This document shows positions 26,988-37,307 of a DNA stretch of 64,000 bases, piece after piece. The notes below the pieces were generated by a model, which searched no databases, was not told the origin of the DNA, and saw only the letters and a program-made list of their open reading frames with translations. The stretch covers positions 620,001-684,000 of the forward strand of contig NZ_JQMG01000001.1 of the NCBI RefSeq assembly GCF_000744605.1, written 5' to 3'. Origin of the DNA: Methylotenera sp. L2L1 (lineage in GTDB: Bacteria > Pseudomonadota > Gammaproteobacteria > Burkholderiales > Methylophilaceae). The position numbers and the translations under genes are program-made. The stretch's first letter is position 1, and each line of letters opens with the position of its first letter.

Positions 26988-29021
26988 TTAACTACTCATT
27001 CCATTATGCCTTAGCAACGCATCCATGCTCGGCTCTCTACCCCTAAATGCCACAAACGACTCCATTGCAGGACGTGAACCGCCTTTTGCTAGCACTTCAT
27101 TTTTAAAGCGTTTACCTGCCTCGTCTGAAAGCACACCCATTTCCTCAAATAGGCTGTAAGCATCGGCTGACAGCACTTCTGCCCACTTGTAGCTGTAGTA
27201 GCCAGCGGCGTAGCCACCTGCAAAGATATGGCTAAAGCTGTTTGGAAATCGGTTCCATTTTGGCGGCCTAACCACGGCGACTTCATCACGTACTTGTTCA
27301 ATCAAATCTAGCGCGGTGAGCTTACCATTAGGGTCAAACTCGCCATGTAGGCGCATATCGAACAGTGAAAATTCGATTTGACGAACAGTTTGCATACCCG
27401 CTTGGAAGTTTTTAGCGGCCACCATTTTATCGAACAACTCACGCGGCAATTGCACACTAGTTTCCACATGCGCTGTCATATGGCGCAAGACATCCCATTC
27501 CCAGCAGAAGTTTTCCATAAACTGACTTGGCAACTCTACAGCATCCCACTCCACGCCTTTAATACCAGACACGCCGTATTCATCCACTTGCGTCAGCATA
27601 TGGTGCAAGCCATGACCAAACTCATGGAACATGGTGATGACGTCATCGTGCGTGAACAATGCAGGCTTGTCACCAACAGGTGCTGAGAAGTTACAAGTTA
27701 GATAGGCAACAGGTAGCTCGACACCATTTTCTTTCTGGCGACGGCTGATGCATTCATCCATCCATGCACCACCGCGTTTATGGTTACGTGCATAAAGGTC
27801 TAAGTAGAAATAAGCAACCGGCTGATTAGCACGGTCTGTAATTTCATAAAAACTTGCATCTGCATGCCATACAGGGGCATCCACTTTACGTACTTGTACG
27901 CCAAAAATGATTTCGGTGACTTTAAACAAACCAGCCAGCACTTTATTTTCTGGGAAATACTGTTTTACCTCTTGATCTGAAAACGCATATTTTTCAACAC
28001 GTAACTTCTCACTCACATAGGCCACATCCCAAGCTTGCATGTCGACAATGCCGAGCTTGCTGGCGTAAGCTGTCAGCTCTTGCATATCTTTTTGTGCATA
28101 AGGCCTGGCGCGCTTTGCCAACGTATTTAAAAATTCAGTCACTTGTTTAGGGCTATCGGCCATCTTGGTAGCAAGCGATAGTTCGGCATAGTTGCTAAAG
28201 CCAAGCGTTTGCGCTTCTTCTCGTTTGAGCTTGAGAATGTCGCTAATTAAGGTCGTGTTATCCCATTCTGGCTTGCTTAACTCGGAAGCGCGTGTGGCAT
28301 AAGCTCGGTACATGGTTTCGCGTAACGCGCGATTATCTGCGTACTGCAACACTGGCATATAAGATGGGAAGTGCAAACTAAATTGGTAGCCCTCTTTCCC
28401 ATCCGCCGTTGCTGCCTCTTTGGCAGCTTCGATTGCATCTTCTGGCAGGCCAGCTAAATCAGCGACATTTTCAACGACATGTTTAAAGTCATTGGTGTTG
28501 TCCATGATATTTTCTTCAAACTTACTACCCAGCTTAGACAAGGCTTCACTGATTTCTTTAAAGCGTGCTTTTTGCTCGGCAGGTAACTCCGCCCCACCTA
28601 ATTTAAAATCTCGCACTTCATTATTCACAATTTTTTGCTGTGTAGGTGAGAGGTTGGCAAACTCAGCACTGGCTTGAATAGATTTAAACTTTGCGTACAA
28701 ACGCTCATCTTGCGATACGTCACTATAAAAATCGGTGAGTTTTGCCAAATTGTCGTTATACGCTTCACGTAGTTCCGGGCTGTTGACCACTGCATTCATA
28801 TGGCCAACTTGGCTCCATGAACGACCTAGTTTTTCACTATGATCTTCTAGCTTAACCGCAAAATTATGCCATGTTGGGGCTTCTGGGCTGGTTGCAAGTT
28901 GCTCGACTAACGCACGCCCTTCGGCAATCAGACTATCTACGGCAGGGCCGACATGCTCAGGCTTGATTTCATTAAATTTAGGTAATCCTGCAAAATGTAA
29001 TAATGGGTTTGACACAAACAA
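26988..29021 (-). CDS. prlC: Oligopeptidase A (M3 family)
   Basis: A 677-residue cytoplasmic zinc metallopeptidase that degrades oligopeptides, including cleaved signal peptides. The zinc site is 'TMFHEFGHGLHHML' (HExxH near residue 467), with the third ligand Glu downstream. The N-terminal block 'LHFAGLPKFNEIKPEHVGPA' is typical of PrlC. Length is normal. It ends the long minus-strand run from kdsD and is followed by a strong terminator. Confidence 0.96.
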   Translation of the reverse strand: MFVSNPLLHFAGLPKFNEIKPEHVGPAVDSLIAEGRALVEQLATSPEAPTWHNFAVKLEDHSEKLGRSWSQVGHMNAVVNSPELREAYNDNLAKLTDFYSDVSQDERLYAKFKSIQASAEFANLSPTQQKIVNNEVRDFKLGGAELPAEQKARFKEISEALSKLGSKFEENIMDNTNDFKHVVENVADLAGLPEDAIEAAKEAATADGKEGYQFSLHFPSYMPVLQYADNRALRETMYRAYATRASELSKPEWDNTTLISDILKLKREEAQTLGFSNYAELSLATKMADSPKQVTEFLNTLAKRARPYAQKDMQELTAYASKLGIVDMQAWDVAYVSEKLRVEKYAFSDQEVKQYFPENKVLAGLFKVTEIIFGVQVRKVDAPVWHADASFYEITDRANQPVAYFYLDLYARNHKRGGAWMDECISRRQKENGVELPVAYLTCNFSAPVGDKPALFTHDDVITMFHEFGHGLHHMLTQVDEYGVSGIKGVEWDAVELPSQFMENFCWEWDVLRHMTAHVETSVQLPRELFDKMVAAKNFQAGMQTVRQIEFSLFDMRLHGEFDPNGKLTALDLIEQVRDEVAVVRPPKWNRFPNSFSHIFAGGYAAGYYSYKWAEVLSADAYSLFEEMGVLSDEAGKRFKNEVLAKGGSRPAMESFVAFRGREPSMDALLRHNGMSS

Positions 29022-29051
29022 TCCTTAGCACAGCGTTAATTTAGTACAGCA

Positions 29052-29393
29052 TTAATTGATAAGACGTAGACTCAATGGGTAACGATAGGTTTCGCCATTA
29101 CTAGTAGAGATGGCGGCAACCACGCATAAAACAAGATTGAACAGCCAAATAATTCCCAACAGCAAAAAGCCAACCAGTATGGCAACCAAAATGCCCGCCA
29201 CAAACTGTGCTAGCAGGATAGTGATTTGGAAATTTAACGCTTCTTTAGCTTGTGCTGATAGATATTCGTTGTCGTTCTTTTTTAGCAGCCAAACAATCAA
29301 AGAGGGAATGAACGTAAACAAAATACCACTCAGATGGGTAACCGTTGCGATGTTCTTATCATCATTACTTGGTACTAATATCACGTTACTCAT
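29052..29393 (-). CDS. DUF4870 domain-containing membrane protein
   Basis: A 113-residue protein with three likely membrane segments (about 20-40, 55-77 and 79-100). The 'LNFQITI' motif and the C-terminal 'NGETYRYPLSLRLI' are typical of DUF4870/Tic20-like small membrane proteins. Function is unknown. It lies between ptsI and prlC on the same strand with short gaps, so is probably co-transcribed. Confidence 0.82.
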   Translation of the reverse strand: MSNVILVPSNDDKNIATVTHLSGILFTFIPSLIVWLLKKNDNEYLSAQAKEALNFQITILLAQFVAGILVAILVGFLLLGIIWLFNLVLCVVAAISTSNGETYRYPLSLRLIN

Positions 29394-29408
29394 TTAAATG
29401 CCCTCTCG

Positions 29409-31175
29409 TTAATGAGTCTGATTAAATTTGGTGAGGATGAGTTCAATTTTTTCTATGTCAGTTAAGCTCAACACTTTGCGTGCTTGCGTTTTTAACTCAG
29501 CAAGCTGACTATGCAGCACCTGCTGCTTAACACTCAGGATATGTGATGGGTGCATAGATAACTGTTGCAAGCCCATCCCTAAAAGCAACCTAGTAAACCT
29601 TGCGTCACCTGCCATTTCGCCGCACACGGATACTGGTTTTCCTAGTTTTGCACCCGCTTTTATCGTCATTGAAATCAACTTCAATATGGATGGGTGTAAA
29701 GGATTATATAAATGCGCAACGGCATCATCTGTCCGATCTATCGCCAAGGTGTATTGAATTAAATCATTAGTACCAATCGATAAAAAGTCTAACTCATTGG
29801 CAAACGCTTCTGCATTAATGGCAGCAGCAGGAATCTCTATCATGCCGCCTAGCGCAATATTTTCATCGAAAGGAATACTCTCTTTGCGTAAGCTTTGTTT
29901 CGCGCGCTCAAGCAATAGCTTAGTTTGTCGCAATTCTGAAAGCGTACAAAGCATAGGAATCAAAATCTTAATATTGCCAAAATGTGAGGCACGCAACAAA
30001 GCTCTCAATTGTGTATGAAAGATTTGCGGCTCAGATAAGCATAAACGAATTGCACGTAAACCTAAGGCTGGGTTTGCGCAGTTCACAACCGTGTCAGAAT
30101 TAGCCTGCTTATCTGCACCCAGATCTAATGTACGAATGGTGACCGGTGCACCTTTCATCGCCTCAGCCACTGCCTTATATGCAACAAACTGCTCCTCTTC
30201 ATCGGGCGTATCGTGCCGATTCATGAAAAGAAACTCTGTTCGATACAAGCCAATGCCAGTAGCACCCGCAAGCTTTACTGCGGCCACATCTTCTGGTACT
30301 TCAATATTCGCCAGCAAATCAATACTAGCGCCGTCGATAGTGACCGCCTTCGTACTCTTGATGCGCTTAAGCTTTTGTTGCTCTAATTCCCACTGATCTT
30401 GACGTAATTTGTACTCAGCCAAAATCTCTTTTGACGGACTGACAATGACAATGCCCAAGTGGCCATCAACAATAATCAGCTCACCATCATTGATTAAATC
30501 ATGCGCACGCTGCAGCGCAACAATGGATGGGATATTAAGACTACGCGCCAAAATAGCAGTGTGCGAAGTAACGCCACCAACATCAGTGACAAATGCAGCA
30601 AACTGATGCTGTTTAAACTGGATAGCATCCGCTGGTGAAATGTCATGTGCGACTAAAATCAGCTTTCGTTCCTGATTCACGGCACTCAACTGTTGCTCAG
30701 AACTTAGCTGGCTCGGATGCCCCAACAGCGCTTTAATAATACGCTCAACGACTTGTACAACGTCCTGTTTACGCTCACGAAAATACACATCTTCAATTTG
30801 CTCAAACTGCTCGACAATATCATCCATTTGCAGTTTGATAGCCCACTCGGCATTGCACTGCTCGTTTCGAATAATATCCTTAGGTATTTCTGTTAAAGAC
30901 TTATCTTCTAACATCATTAAATGCGTACCCACAAACGCACTTAACTCTGCAGGTGCATTTTTACGCAAGCTATGATTGATTTGCTCTAACTCGGCCTTAA
31001 CACTGGCAATTGCTTCGCTAAACCGATCAATTTCGGTTTCAATTAAATGTTTGGGTAGCTGATAATGGACAACCTCTAACAGCGCATTAGAAACAAGATG
31101 CGCCTGTCCAATGGCAATGCCGCTAGAAACAGCGACGCCATGGATGCTAAAGCTAGGTATAGTCAAACTACTCAT
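29409..31175 (-). CDS. ptsI: PTS enzyme I
   Basis: A 588-residue phosphoenolpyruvate-protein phosphotransferase that passes phosphate from PEP to HPr. It has an N-terminal HPr-binding domain, the phospho-His H205 in 'GGVTSHTAILARSLNIPS', and a C-terminal PEP-binding barrel ('GLYRTEFLFMNR', 'GTNDLIQYTLAIDR', 'SVCGEMAGD'). The gene overlaps ptsH by 4 bp. No sugar-specific EIIB/C gene is nearby, so the system is probably regulatory rather than a sugar importer. Confidence 0.96.
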   Translation of the reverse strand: MSSLTIPSFSIHGVAVSSGIAIGQAHLVSNALLEVVHYQLPKHLIETEIDRFSEAIASVKAELEQINHSLRKNAPAELSAFVGTHLMMLEDKSLTEIPKDIIRNEQCNAEWAIKLQMDDIVEQFEQIEDVYFRERKQDVVQVVERIIKALLGHPSQLSSEQQLSAVNQERKLILVAHDISPADAIQFKQHQFAAFVTDVGGVTSHTAILARSLNIPSIVALQRAHDLINDGELIIVDGHLGIVIVSPSKEILAEYKLRQDQWELEQQKLKRIKSTKAVTIDGASIDLLANIEVPEDVAAVKLAGATGIGLYRTEFLFMNRHDTPDEEEQFVAYKAVAEAMKGAPVTIRTLDLGADKQANSDTVVNCANPALGLRAIRLCLSEPQIFHTQLRALLRASHFGNIKILIPMLCTLSELRQTKLLLERAKQSLRKESIPFDENIALGGMIEIPAAAINAEAFANELDFLSIGTNDLIQYTLAIDRTDDAVAHLYNPLHPSILKLISMTIKAGAKLGKPVSVCGEMAGDARFTRLLLGMGLQQLSMHPSHILSVKQQVLHSQLAELKTQARKVLSLTDIEKIELILTKFNQTH

Positions 31176-31441
31176 TCATCCTCACCGAAACGGCTATTAA
31201 TCAGCGCCACCAGCGCATCGATTGCGTTAGACTCATCGGCTCCACTCGCCTCCAATGTCACAATAGAACCCTGTGCGGCAGCTAGCATCATCACGCCCAT
31301 AATGCTTTTGGCATTTACGCGACGACCATTGCGTGTAATCCATACTTCACTTGCAAACTTACCAGCTGCTTGCGTCAGTTTGGTTGATGCACGTGCATGC
31401 AAACCTAGTTTATTAATGATTTCCAGCTCTTTACTAATCAT
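31172..31441 (-). CDS. ptsH: PTS phosphocarrier HPr
   Basis: An 89-residue HPr with the catalytic H15 in 'KLGLHARAST' and the regulatory S46 in 'NAKSIMGVMML'. S46 is the HprK target, and hprK lies at 32811-33752, so both phosphorylation routes look possible. The stop overlaps ptsI by 4 bp. It sits between the EIIA gene and ptsI, as in other betaproteobacteria. Confidence 0.96.
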   Translation of the reverse strand: MISKELEIINKLGLHARASTKLTQAAGKFASEVWITRNGRRVNAKSIMGVMMLAAAQGSIVTLEASGADESNAIDALVALINSRFGEDE

Positions 31442-31489
31442 GCTATTGGGCCTAGTTGTTGTTCTAATTGGTTATTTTTGTAATTGTGA

Positions 31490-31912
31490 TTAATTGGAAG
31501 AATCTTGTTCATACCGTTTACATTCTTGGCTAGTAAACTGCACCACACCTTCACGACCACCACTGATGGCCTTTTCTACGACGATACTTAGTGGCTCATG
31601 CCGATAGGTCATCGCCCTAACCAGCATAGGTAAGCTGACCCCTGCGACGCCAGCGACCACATCTTGCTGTAAAAGCTTAACAACGATATTACATGGTGTT
31701 GCACCATACATGTCCGACAGCACCAGCACACCATCGCCACTGTTTAGCTGCGCTACCATACCGAGCGCTTTGGGCAAGACAATATTGGGGTCATCTTTTC
31801 CATCGACCGCTAATGATGCAATTTGTGCAGGCGTACCACCTAACACATGGCTTGCACACGAGATTAAGCTCTCACCTAATGTGCCATGCGTTACAATCAA
31901 AATACCTATCAT
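31490..31912 (-). CDS. PTS EIIA component, mannose family
   Basis: A 140-residue EIIA-Man-type domain. 'GILIVTHGTLGESLI' carries the phospho-acceptor H9, and 'VLVLSDMYGATPCNIV' is the conserved second block. There is no matching EIIB, C or D gene here. In proteobacteria with this gene set the EIIA is thought to be a regulatory phosphate sink. Its partner is unknown. Confidence 0.9.
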   Translation of the reverse strand: MIGILIVTHGTLGESLISCASHVLGGTPAQIASLAVDGKDDPNIVLPKALGMVAQLNSGDGVLVLSDMYGATPCNIVVKLLQQDVVAGVAGVSLPMLVRAMTYRHEPLSIVVEKAISGGREGVVQFTSQECKRYEQDSSN

Positions 31913-31950
31913 TGTTTAAAATCAATCCTATTTATTTTAATGCTCGAGTT

Positions 31951-32784
31951 TTATTTTAATTCCCGATGTCGTGTTAGTACTTTCTGTTTATCTTGAAAGT
32001 ATTGGCTTAACTGCTCTACCAAATACACAGAACGATGTTGCCCCCCAGTGCAGCCAATTGCCACCGTCAGGTAACTACGGTTATCCGACACAAAGCATGG
32101 TAACCATTTCTCAACATAATTTCTAATATCATGCATCATCTCGTTCACGGTTGCATGATCTTTTAAAAAGTCCTGTACCTTTTCATCACGCCCGGTCAGG
32201 TCACGTAGCGCAGGGTCGTAATGCGGATTAGGTAAGCAGCGCACATCGAACACAAAATCTGCATCTAATGGAATGCCATGCTTAAAACCAAACGAGGTAA
32301 ACAACAACGTTAATCCTGTATGCTCTATCGACACGACCTCTTTCACCCAGCCACGCAGTGTATTAGCACTTAAATAGCTAGTATCAATCACATGTCCAAG
32401 ACTACCCAAGCCGCCCAGTAAATCACGTTCAAGCGCAATACTCTCAGCCAAAGTAATAGAAGCCTTACTGAGCGGATGTTTACGTCTTGTTTCGCTAAAT
32501 CGTTTGACCAAAGTTTCAACATTTGACTCCAAGAACAACACCTGCACATCAATGCTCTTTGATTTAAGTTGGTCAATATGTACCGGCAGGGTTTCAATGG
32601 CAATACTACGGCTATCAATACTAATGGCAATGCGCTTATGGTCAGCATCTAAATGATCGGCAATCGTGGCCAACATGGTAGCCGGTAAGTTGTCGATACA
32701 GTAATAGCCGCTATCTTCAAGCGCACGTAATGCAATGCTCTTTCCTGATCCAGAAAGACCGGTGACAATAATCAGTTGTTTCAT
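31951..32784 (-). CDS. rapZ: RNase adapter protein RapZ
   Basis: A 277-residue P-loop protein with Walker A 'TGLSGSGKSIAL' near residue 8 and the C-terminal 'GCTGGQHRSVYLVEQL' block. In enterobacteria RapZ binds glucosamine-6-phosphate and guides RNase E to the sRNA GlmZ. In betaproteobacteria the RNA target is not established. It lies between hprK (26 bp) and the PTS genes, the conserved order. Confidence 0.95.
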   Translation of the reverse strand: MKQLIIVTGLSGSGKSIALRALEDSGYYCIDNLPATMLATIADHLDADHKRIAISIDSRSIAIETLPVHIDQLKSKSIDVQVLFLESNVETLVKRFSETRRKHPLSKASITLAESIALERDLLGGLGSLGHVIDTSYLSANTLRGWVKEVVSIEHTGLTLLFTSFGFKHGIPLDADFVFDVRCLPNPHYDPALRDLTGRDEKVQDFLKDHATVNEMMHDIRNYVEKWLPCFVSDNRSYLTVAIGCTGGQHRSVYLVEQLSQYFQDKQKVLTRHRELK

Positions 32785-32810
32785 GGATTCGATGAGCCCT
32801 AGTAGAAAAG

Positions 32811-33752
32811 TTACTTGTGTTGCTTCATTGCGCGCTGCTGACGTTGCATCAACTGCTTTGTCGCATTCACGCCACGCAACAGCAACATATGGTTACGCAC
32901 GGCAACCTCGACCAACACAGCAATATTTCGCCCGGCAGCAATCGGAATATGTACCTTGGTCACTTTTAATCCAAGCACTTCTTCATGCTGCGTTTTAATA
33001 CTTAGTCGGTCTAACATCTGCAAAGTTTGCAGATCCGCCTTCTCTAACTGAATAATTAAATCCAGCGGCTTAGTAGGTTTAACCGCGTTATCACCAAATA
33101 AGGCGCGTATATTTAAAATACCCAAACCGCGGACTTCTAAAAAGTCTTCTAATAACGGGGGACAGCGCCCCTCTATGCGTTCAGGCGATATCCTGAAAAA
33201 ATCTACAATATCATCGGCAATCAGTCGGTGTCCGCGTGAAATCAGCTCTAACGCAAGCTCACTCTTACCGATAGCGGCTTCGCCTTTAAGTAACACGCCA
33301 AAACCCTGTACTTCCATAAACACGCCATGCACACTAATAGTCTCAGCCATCGCCTGCGCCAAGAAGTGACTCAGGATATCCATAAGCTCTGGGCTGCGTA
33401 AGGTAGAGGTAAATAATGGAACGTTGTGCTGATCGGCCGCAGCCAACAGTATATCAAGCACTTTCTCACCGTTCGCAACAATAACGGCTGCTAAATCGGT
33501 AGAAAATAGATTATTGATTGCACGCTCTGCGTCAGCAGTGGGCAAATTGGTAATATAGTCCATCTCAGCACAGCCTAACACCTGCACTCGATTCGGATGT
33601 ACAAAGTTAAGATGGCCTATCAGTGCCAAGGATGGTTTAGTAACTGTTTCGCTAGTGAGAGTATTTGACCCGCCGTTGAGTCCTGCAACCCAACTTAATT
33701 TGAGTTTACGGCGGGTTTGTTTGAATAGCTCAGCGACGTTGAATTGAGCCAT
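32811..33752 (-). CDS. hprK: HPr kinase/phosphorylase
   Basis: A 313-residue bifunctional enzyme that phosphorylates and dephosphorylates HPr at Ser46. The P loop reads 'GEAAIGKSE' (usual form GESGIGKS). 'RGHRLIADDIVDF' and the signature 'LEVRGLGILNIRALFG' follow. The substitutions keep the GxxxxGKS frame, so activity is likely. Linkage to rpoN-hpf and rapZ-PTS is typical of betaproteobacteria. No ptsN gene lies between hpf and hprK, where it is often found. Confidence 0.95.
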   Translation of the reverse strand: MAQFNVAELFKQTRRKLKLSWVAGLNGGSNTLTSETVTKPSLALIGHLNFVHPNRVQVLGCAEMDYITNLPTADAERAINNLFSTDLAAVIVANGEKVLDILLAAADQHNVPLFTSTLRSPELMDILSHFLAQAMAETISVHGVFMEVQGFGVLLKGEAAIGKSELALELISRGHRLIADDIVDFFRISPERIEGRCPPLLEDFLEVRGLGILNIRALFGDNAVKPTKPLDLIIQLEKADLQTLQMLDRLSIKTQHEEVLGLKVTKVHIPIAAGRNIAVLVEVAVRNHMLLLRGVNATKQLMQRQQRAMKQHK

Positions 33753-33788
33753 ATTTAAGGTAACAAAAAGAATTAAATACTAAAAAAC

Positions 33789-34115
33789 TCAGTCAATGTT
33801 TTGATGCTTAACTGCACCATTCGCTTTGTGATGATTTGTATTTTTCTCTTTATGTTTCACCACTTGACGGTCCAGCTTGTCGGTCAACATATCGATTGCA
33901 CTATACATATTTTCATCTTGGCATTCTGCGTGTAAATCATTACCAGGCACATGCAGTGTAGCTTCAACCTTTTGAGCCAGCTTTTCGACACTCATGGTCA
34001 CCTTGACATCGATCACATGATCAAAGTGATTACTGATTTTAGTTAATTTGCTAGTGACATAGTCACGTAAAGCGGGCGTAATTTCTAAATGATGACCTGT
34101 TAATTGTAAATTCAT
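33789..34115 (-). CDS. hpf: Ribosome hibernation promoting factor
   Basis: A 108-residue short-form HPF/YfiA protein that helps form inactive 100S ribosomes. It begins 'MNLQLTGHHLEITPALRDYV' and has the 'YSAIDMLTDKLDRQVVKHKEK' helix. It lacks the long C-terminal dimerisation domain. It sits just downstream of rpoN, as in most proteobacteria. Confidence 0.94.
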   Translation of the reverse strand: MNLQLTGHHLEITPALRDYVTSKLTKISNHFDHVIDVKVTMSVEKLAQKVEATLHVPGNDLHAECQDENMYSAIDMLTDKLDRQVVKHKEKNTNHHKANGAVKHQNID

Positions 34116-34260
34116 GACTTGCTCCTTTTGAAAATATTCCGCAAATATTAATTGTCAGAGATTCGTGATTAAGACTTACAGAACAATTTCAGTTTACAAC
34201 TTTTCATTGGGTCTGTGGCAAGGAATTCAACAATTTTTTACGTAGATTTAAACAATTCAG

Positions 34261-35844
34261 TTATAACGATTTTCTTAAGCTCGCAGGTGCTATATTCATT
34301 GACTCACGATACTTAGCAATTGTGCGTCGTGCGACCACAATGCCCTGCTTTGCCAGCAAATCTGTAATCTGATTATCGGAGTAAGGCTTCTTGGGGTTTT
34401 CTTGGTCAACCAACTGCTTAATCAATGCGCGAATAGCCGTTGCCGAACAAGTACCGCCGCTATCTGTCGCAACAGAACTACCGAAAAAGTACTTAAGCTC
34501 AAAAATACCACGAGGTGTCAGCATATATTTATTAGTCGTCACACGTGAAATGGTCGACTCGTGCAAATCAAGCTCGTCGGCAATCTCCCTTAACACCAGC
34601 GGACGCATAGCGACTTCACCGTACTCCAAGAAATTGCGCTGCCTATCCACAATCGCTTGTGACACTCGCAGAATGGTAGAAAACCGTTGCTGGATATTTT
34701 TAATCATCCACTTGGCTTCCTGCATCTGGCTTTGCAAATACTGGCTAGAACTATCACGATTACGCTTTAAGATGCCAGCATACAGCTGGTTGATTTTCAA
34801 TTTAGGAATCACGCTGTCATTCAAACTGGCGATCCAGATACCTTTTACTTTTTTGACAATCACTTCATGCTGTATGTAGTGTTCTGAGCCTATATGACTA
34901 AACGCACTGCCAGGACGCGGGTTTAAACTGGTGATTAATTGCTGCACCTGCTTTAAGGTTGCTTCATCACAGCCCAACTCTTTACGCAGTTTTACAAAAT
35001 CACGCGAGGCCAACACCGGTAGATAATGCTTTGCCACTAAATTAGCTAAGGCTAAATGTGGCGTAAATTTTGGCAGCACTTCTAACTGCAAAAGTAAACA
35101 CTCACTTAGGTTGCGCGCACCGACACCTGCAGGGTCTAAATGCTGCACATGGCGCAATGCAGTTTGCAGCTCCATCGCATCAATTTCCAGCTCTTCTGGC
35201 ATCAGTTCAGCGATTTCTTCTAATGACTGCTCCAAATATCCATCATCATTGATGCTATCAACCAACATTAATGCAAGCGACTGGTCACGCTCCGACAGCG
35301 GCATTAGCTTTAATTGAGAGAGCAAATGCTCACGCAAACTCGTCTGCAAGGTTTCTTGTGGTTTAAAATCGCTGTCATCGTCCGCCGGCATGGTGTTTTC
35401 ATCCCAACGGCTACCATTTGAAAACTCATCGAACTCATCACCGAACTCGGCCGAGAAAGTATCCGCGTACTCTGAGTTTGACACTTCAAACTCAGAAGGC
35501 TCGACCGGCTCAGCAGGGCTTGATACAGTAGAATCCAAGCCAGAAAACTCATGGCCTGAATCTAAATAATCAGCATCAAAACCATCCACTTCAGGCTTAT
35601 CTACATCCGTCACAACCTCAGCGCTTTGCGCACTCAAATCTGCGCCATCAGCCACTGACTCAACTTCATTGCCGTACTCATCTTCAGTGTCATCGCCCCG
35701 CTCCAGCAAAGGATTGGTTTGCATCAACACATCAATTTCTTGATTTAACTCCAATGTTGAAAGCTGCAACAGACGAATCGCCTGCTGCAACTGTGGCGTC
35801 AGTGATAGATTCTGTGAAAACTTAAGCTGTAAACCTTGCTTCAT
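34261..35844 (-). CDS. rpoN: RNA polymerase sigma-54 factor
   Basis: A 527-residue sigma factor. Region I is the Gln/Leu-rich N-terminus ('[20 protein letters not shown]'). Region II (about 50-160) is long and acidic, which makes the protein somewhat longer than usual. The core-binding domain and HTH follow. The RpoN box is present in a close form ('[15 protein letters not shown]'). It serves NtrC-type activators and probably the glnA promoter at 2992-3008. It overlaps lptB by 4 bp. Confidence 0.97.
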   Translation of the reverse strand: MKQGLQLKFSQNLSLTPQLQQAIRLLQLSTLELNQEIDVLMQTNPLLERGDDTEDEYGNEVESVADGADLSAQSAEVVTDVDKPEVDGFDADYLDSGHEFSGLDSTVSSPAEPVEPSEFEVSNSEYADTFSAEFGDEFDEFSNGSRWDENTMPADDDSDFKPQETLQTSLREHLLSQLKLMPLSERDQSLALMLVDSINDDGYLEQSLEEIAELMPEELEIDAMELQTALRHVQHLDPAGVGARNLSECLLLQLEVLPKFTPHLALANLVAKHYLPVLASRDFVKLRKELGCDEATLKQVQQLITSLNPRPGSAFSHIGSEHYIQHEVIVKKVKGIWIASLNDSVIPKLKINQLYAGILKRNRDSSSQYLQSQMQEAKWMIKNIQQRFSTILRVSQAIVDRQRNFLEYGEVAMRPLVLREIADELDLHESTISRVTTNKYMLTPRGIFELKYFFGSSVATDSGGTCSATAIRALIKQLVDQENPKKPYSDNQITDLLAKQGIVVARRTIAKYRESMNIAPASLRKSL

Positions 35845-36566
35845 AGGCGGAAATCTTTACCTAAATACACTTCTCTTACACTTTCATTCGCAACGATTTC
35901 ACTTGGAACACCTGAGGCGAACACATGCCCTTGATTCACAATATAAGCGCGATCGCAAATACCTAGTGTTTCACGCACATTATGATCAGTAATCAACACA
36001 CCGATATTGCGAGAACTTAAGAAGCGGATAATTTGCTGAATATCAATCACAGCAATGGGATCAATACCGGCAAATGGTTCATCTAACAAAATAAAGCTAG
36101 GATCAGATGCCAAACAGCGAGCAATCTCTACACGACGGCGCTCACCGCCAGACAAGCTCACCGCGGCACTGTCACGTATATGCGTAATATGCAATTCTTC
36201 TAGCAGAGACTCCAAACGCTCAGACATTTCTTCTTCTGAGATATCCTGTAACTGCAAAATTGCTAAAATATTTTCGGTGACCGTTAACTTGCGAAAGATT
36301 GAAGCTTCCTGCGGCAAGTAGGACAAGCCCATTCTGGCGCGCATGTGAATCGGCATACGGCTCAAATCTGCACCATCTAGTGCAATTCTACCTGCATCCA
36401 AGGCGACCAACCCAACAATCATATAAAAACTGGTTGTTTTACCGGCACCATTAGGCCCTAACAAGCCGACCACTTCACCACTTTTAATCGTTAAAGAAAT
36501 GTCTTGCACCACAGTACGTGCACTATAAGATTTACGTAAATTTTCTACAATCAGTTCGCTCATCAT
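35841..36566 (-). CDS. lptB: LPS export ABC transporter ATPase
   Basis: A 241-residue ABC ATPase that powers LPS extraction by LptFG. Walker A is '[16 protein letters not shown]', the Q loop '[16 protein letters not shown]', the signature '[13 protein letters not shown]', Walker B '[13 protein letters not shown]' and the switch His is in '[12 protein letters not shown]'. It follows lptA and overlaps rpoN by 4 bp, the classical lptA-lptB-rpoN order. Confidence 0.97.
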   Translation of the reverse strand: MMSELIVENLRKSYSARTVVQDISLTIKSGEVVGLLGPNGAGKTTSFYMIVGLVALDAGRIALDGADLSRMPIHMRARMGLSYLPQEASIFRKLTVTENILAILQLQDISEEEMSERLESLLEELHITHIRDSAAVSLSGGERRRVEIARCLASDPSFILLDEPFAGIDPIAVIDIQQIIRFLSSRNIGVLITDHNVRETLGICDRAYIVNQGHVFASGVPSEIVANESVREVYLGKDFRL

Positions 36567-36599
36567 TGCCCACTTATCATGCAGTTATTATTTTGAAAA

Positions 36600-37307
36600 T
36601 TATTGAGCATTGCTAGTATTTTTACTGACTTCCGCTGCACTTTTGCTAACTTCCAAAGTGCGGCTGAATCTTGCATCTTTAGCACTAGGAATCGAGCCGT
36701 TACCGCTAGAAGCATCTGGCTTCGCTTTAGTGGATGGAACTTCAGGTTTAATCTCGACTGGCGCTTTTTTATTTTTAGGTTGAATCACAGCACGTACACG
36801 CCCCGTACCAGAAGTCGCATTCTGTGAACCTCCGCCAATTACCTCAGCATACTCAGCATTGGCATCGTACATAATATAATCACCATGCACGACGTCTTCG
36901 CCACGCTTCACCCACGCTTTTGTATACAACTGCACTTTATCCATGCGTCCGTCATATTCAATCCGCTGCGCACTGCCTTGAATGTACTCATTTTTACCCT
37001 CAAGTTTTTGTCTAAACGTCGTCGGGTTACCTAAGGAAGTGCTATGCTGAAAGCCCTCTTTATCTTCACGCACAATCAATTTATCTGCATGAATCTCCAG
37101 CGTACCCTGCGTGAGAATCACATTGCCCGCATATGTACTAATTTGCTTTGCATCATCCACTTTCATTGTATCGGCTTCTAGATCAATCGGTTTGTCGCGG
37201 TCCGCTGCCTCTGCCCATACCCGGCCATTCAGGCTTAACAATAAAACCCCACATAACAATAGATTCGATAATGTATTTACTTTAATCATGAAAAACTGCC
37301 TATTCAT
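36600..37307 (-). CDS. lptA: LPS transport periplasmic protein
   Basis: A 235-residue periplasmic bridge protein from the ATG at 37307 (MNRQFFMIKVNT). An upstream in-frame ATG at 37355 lies well inside lptC and gives no better signal. A signal peptide ends near 'NGRVWAEA'. The OstA/LptA domain follows ('DKPIDLEADTMKVDD', 'GNVILTQGTLEIHADKL'). The C-terminal about 80 residues are Lys/Pro/Ser-rich and low complexity. The start overlaps the lptC stop by 8 bp. Confidence 0.92.
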   Translation of the reverse strand: MNRQFFMIKVNTLSNLLLCGVLLLSLNGRVWAEAADRDKPIDLEADTMKVDDAKQISTYAGNVILTQGTLEIHADKLIVREDKEGFQHSTSLGNPTTFRQKLEGKNEYIQGSAQRIEYDGRMDKVQLYTKAWVKRGEDVVHGDYIMYDANAEYAEVIGGGSQNATSGTGRVRAVIQPKNKKAPVEIKPEVPSTKAKPDASSGNGSIPSAKDARFSRTLEVSKSAAEVSKNTSNAQ

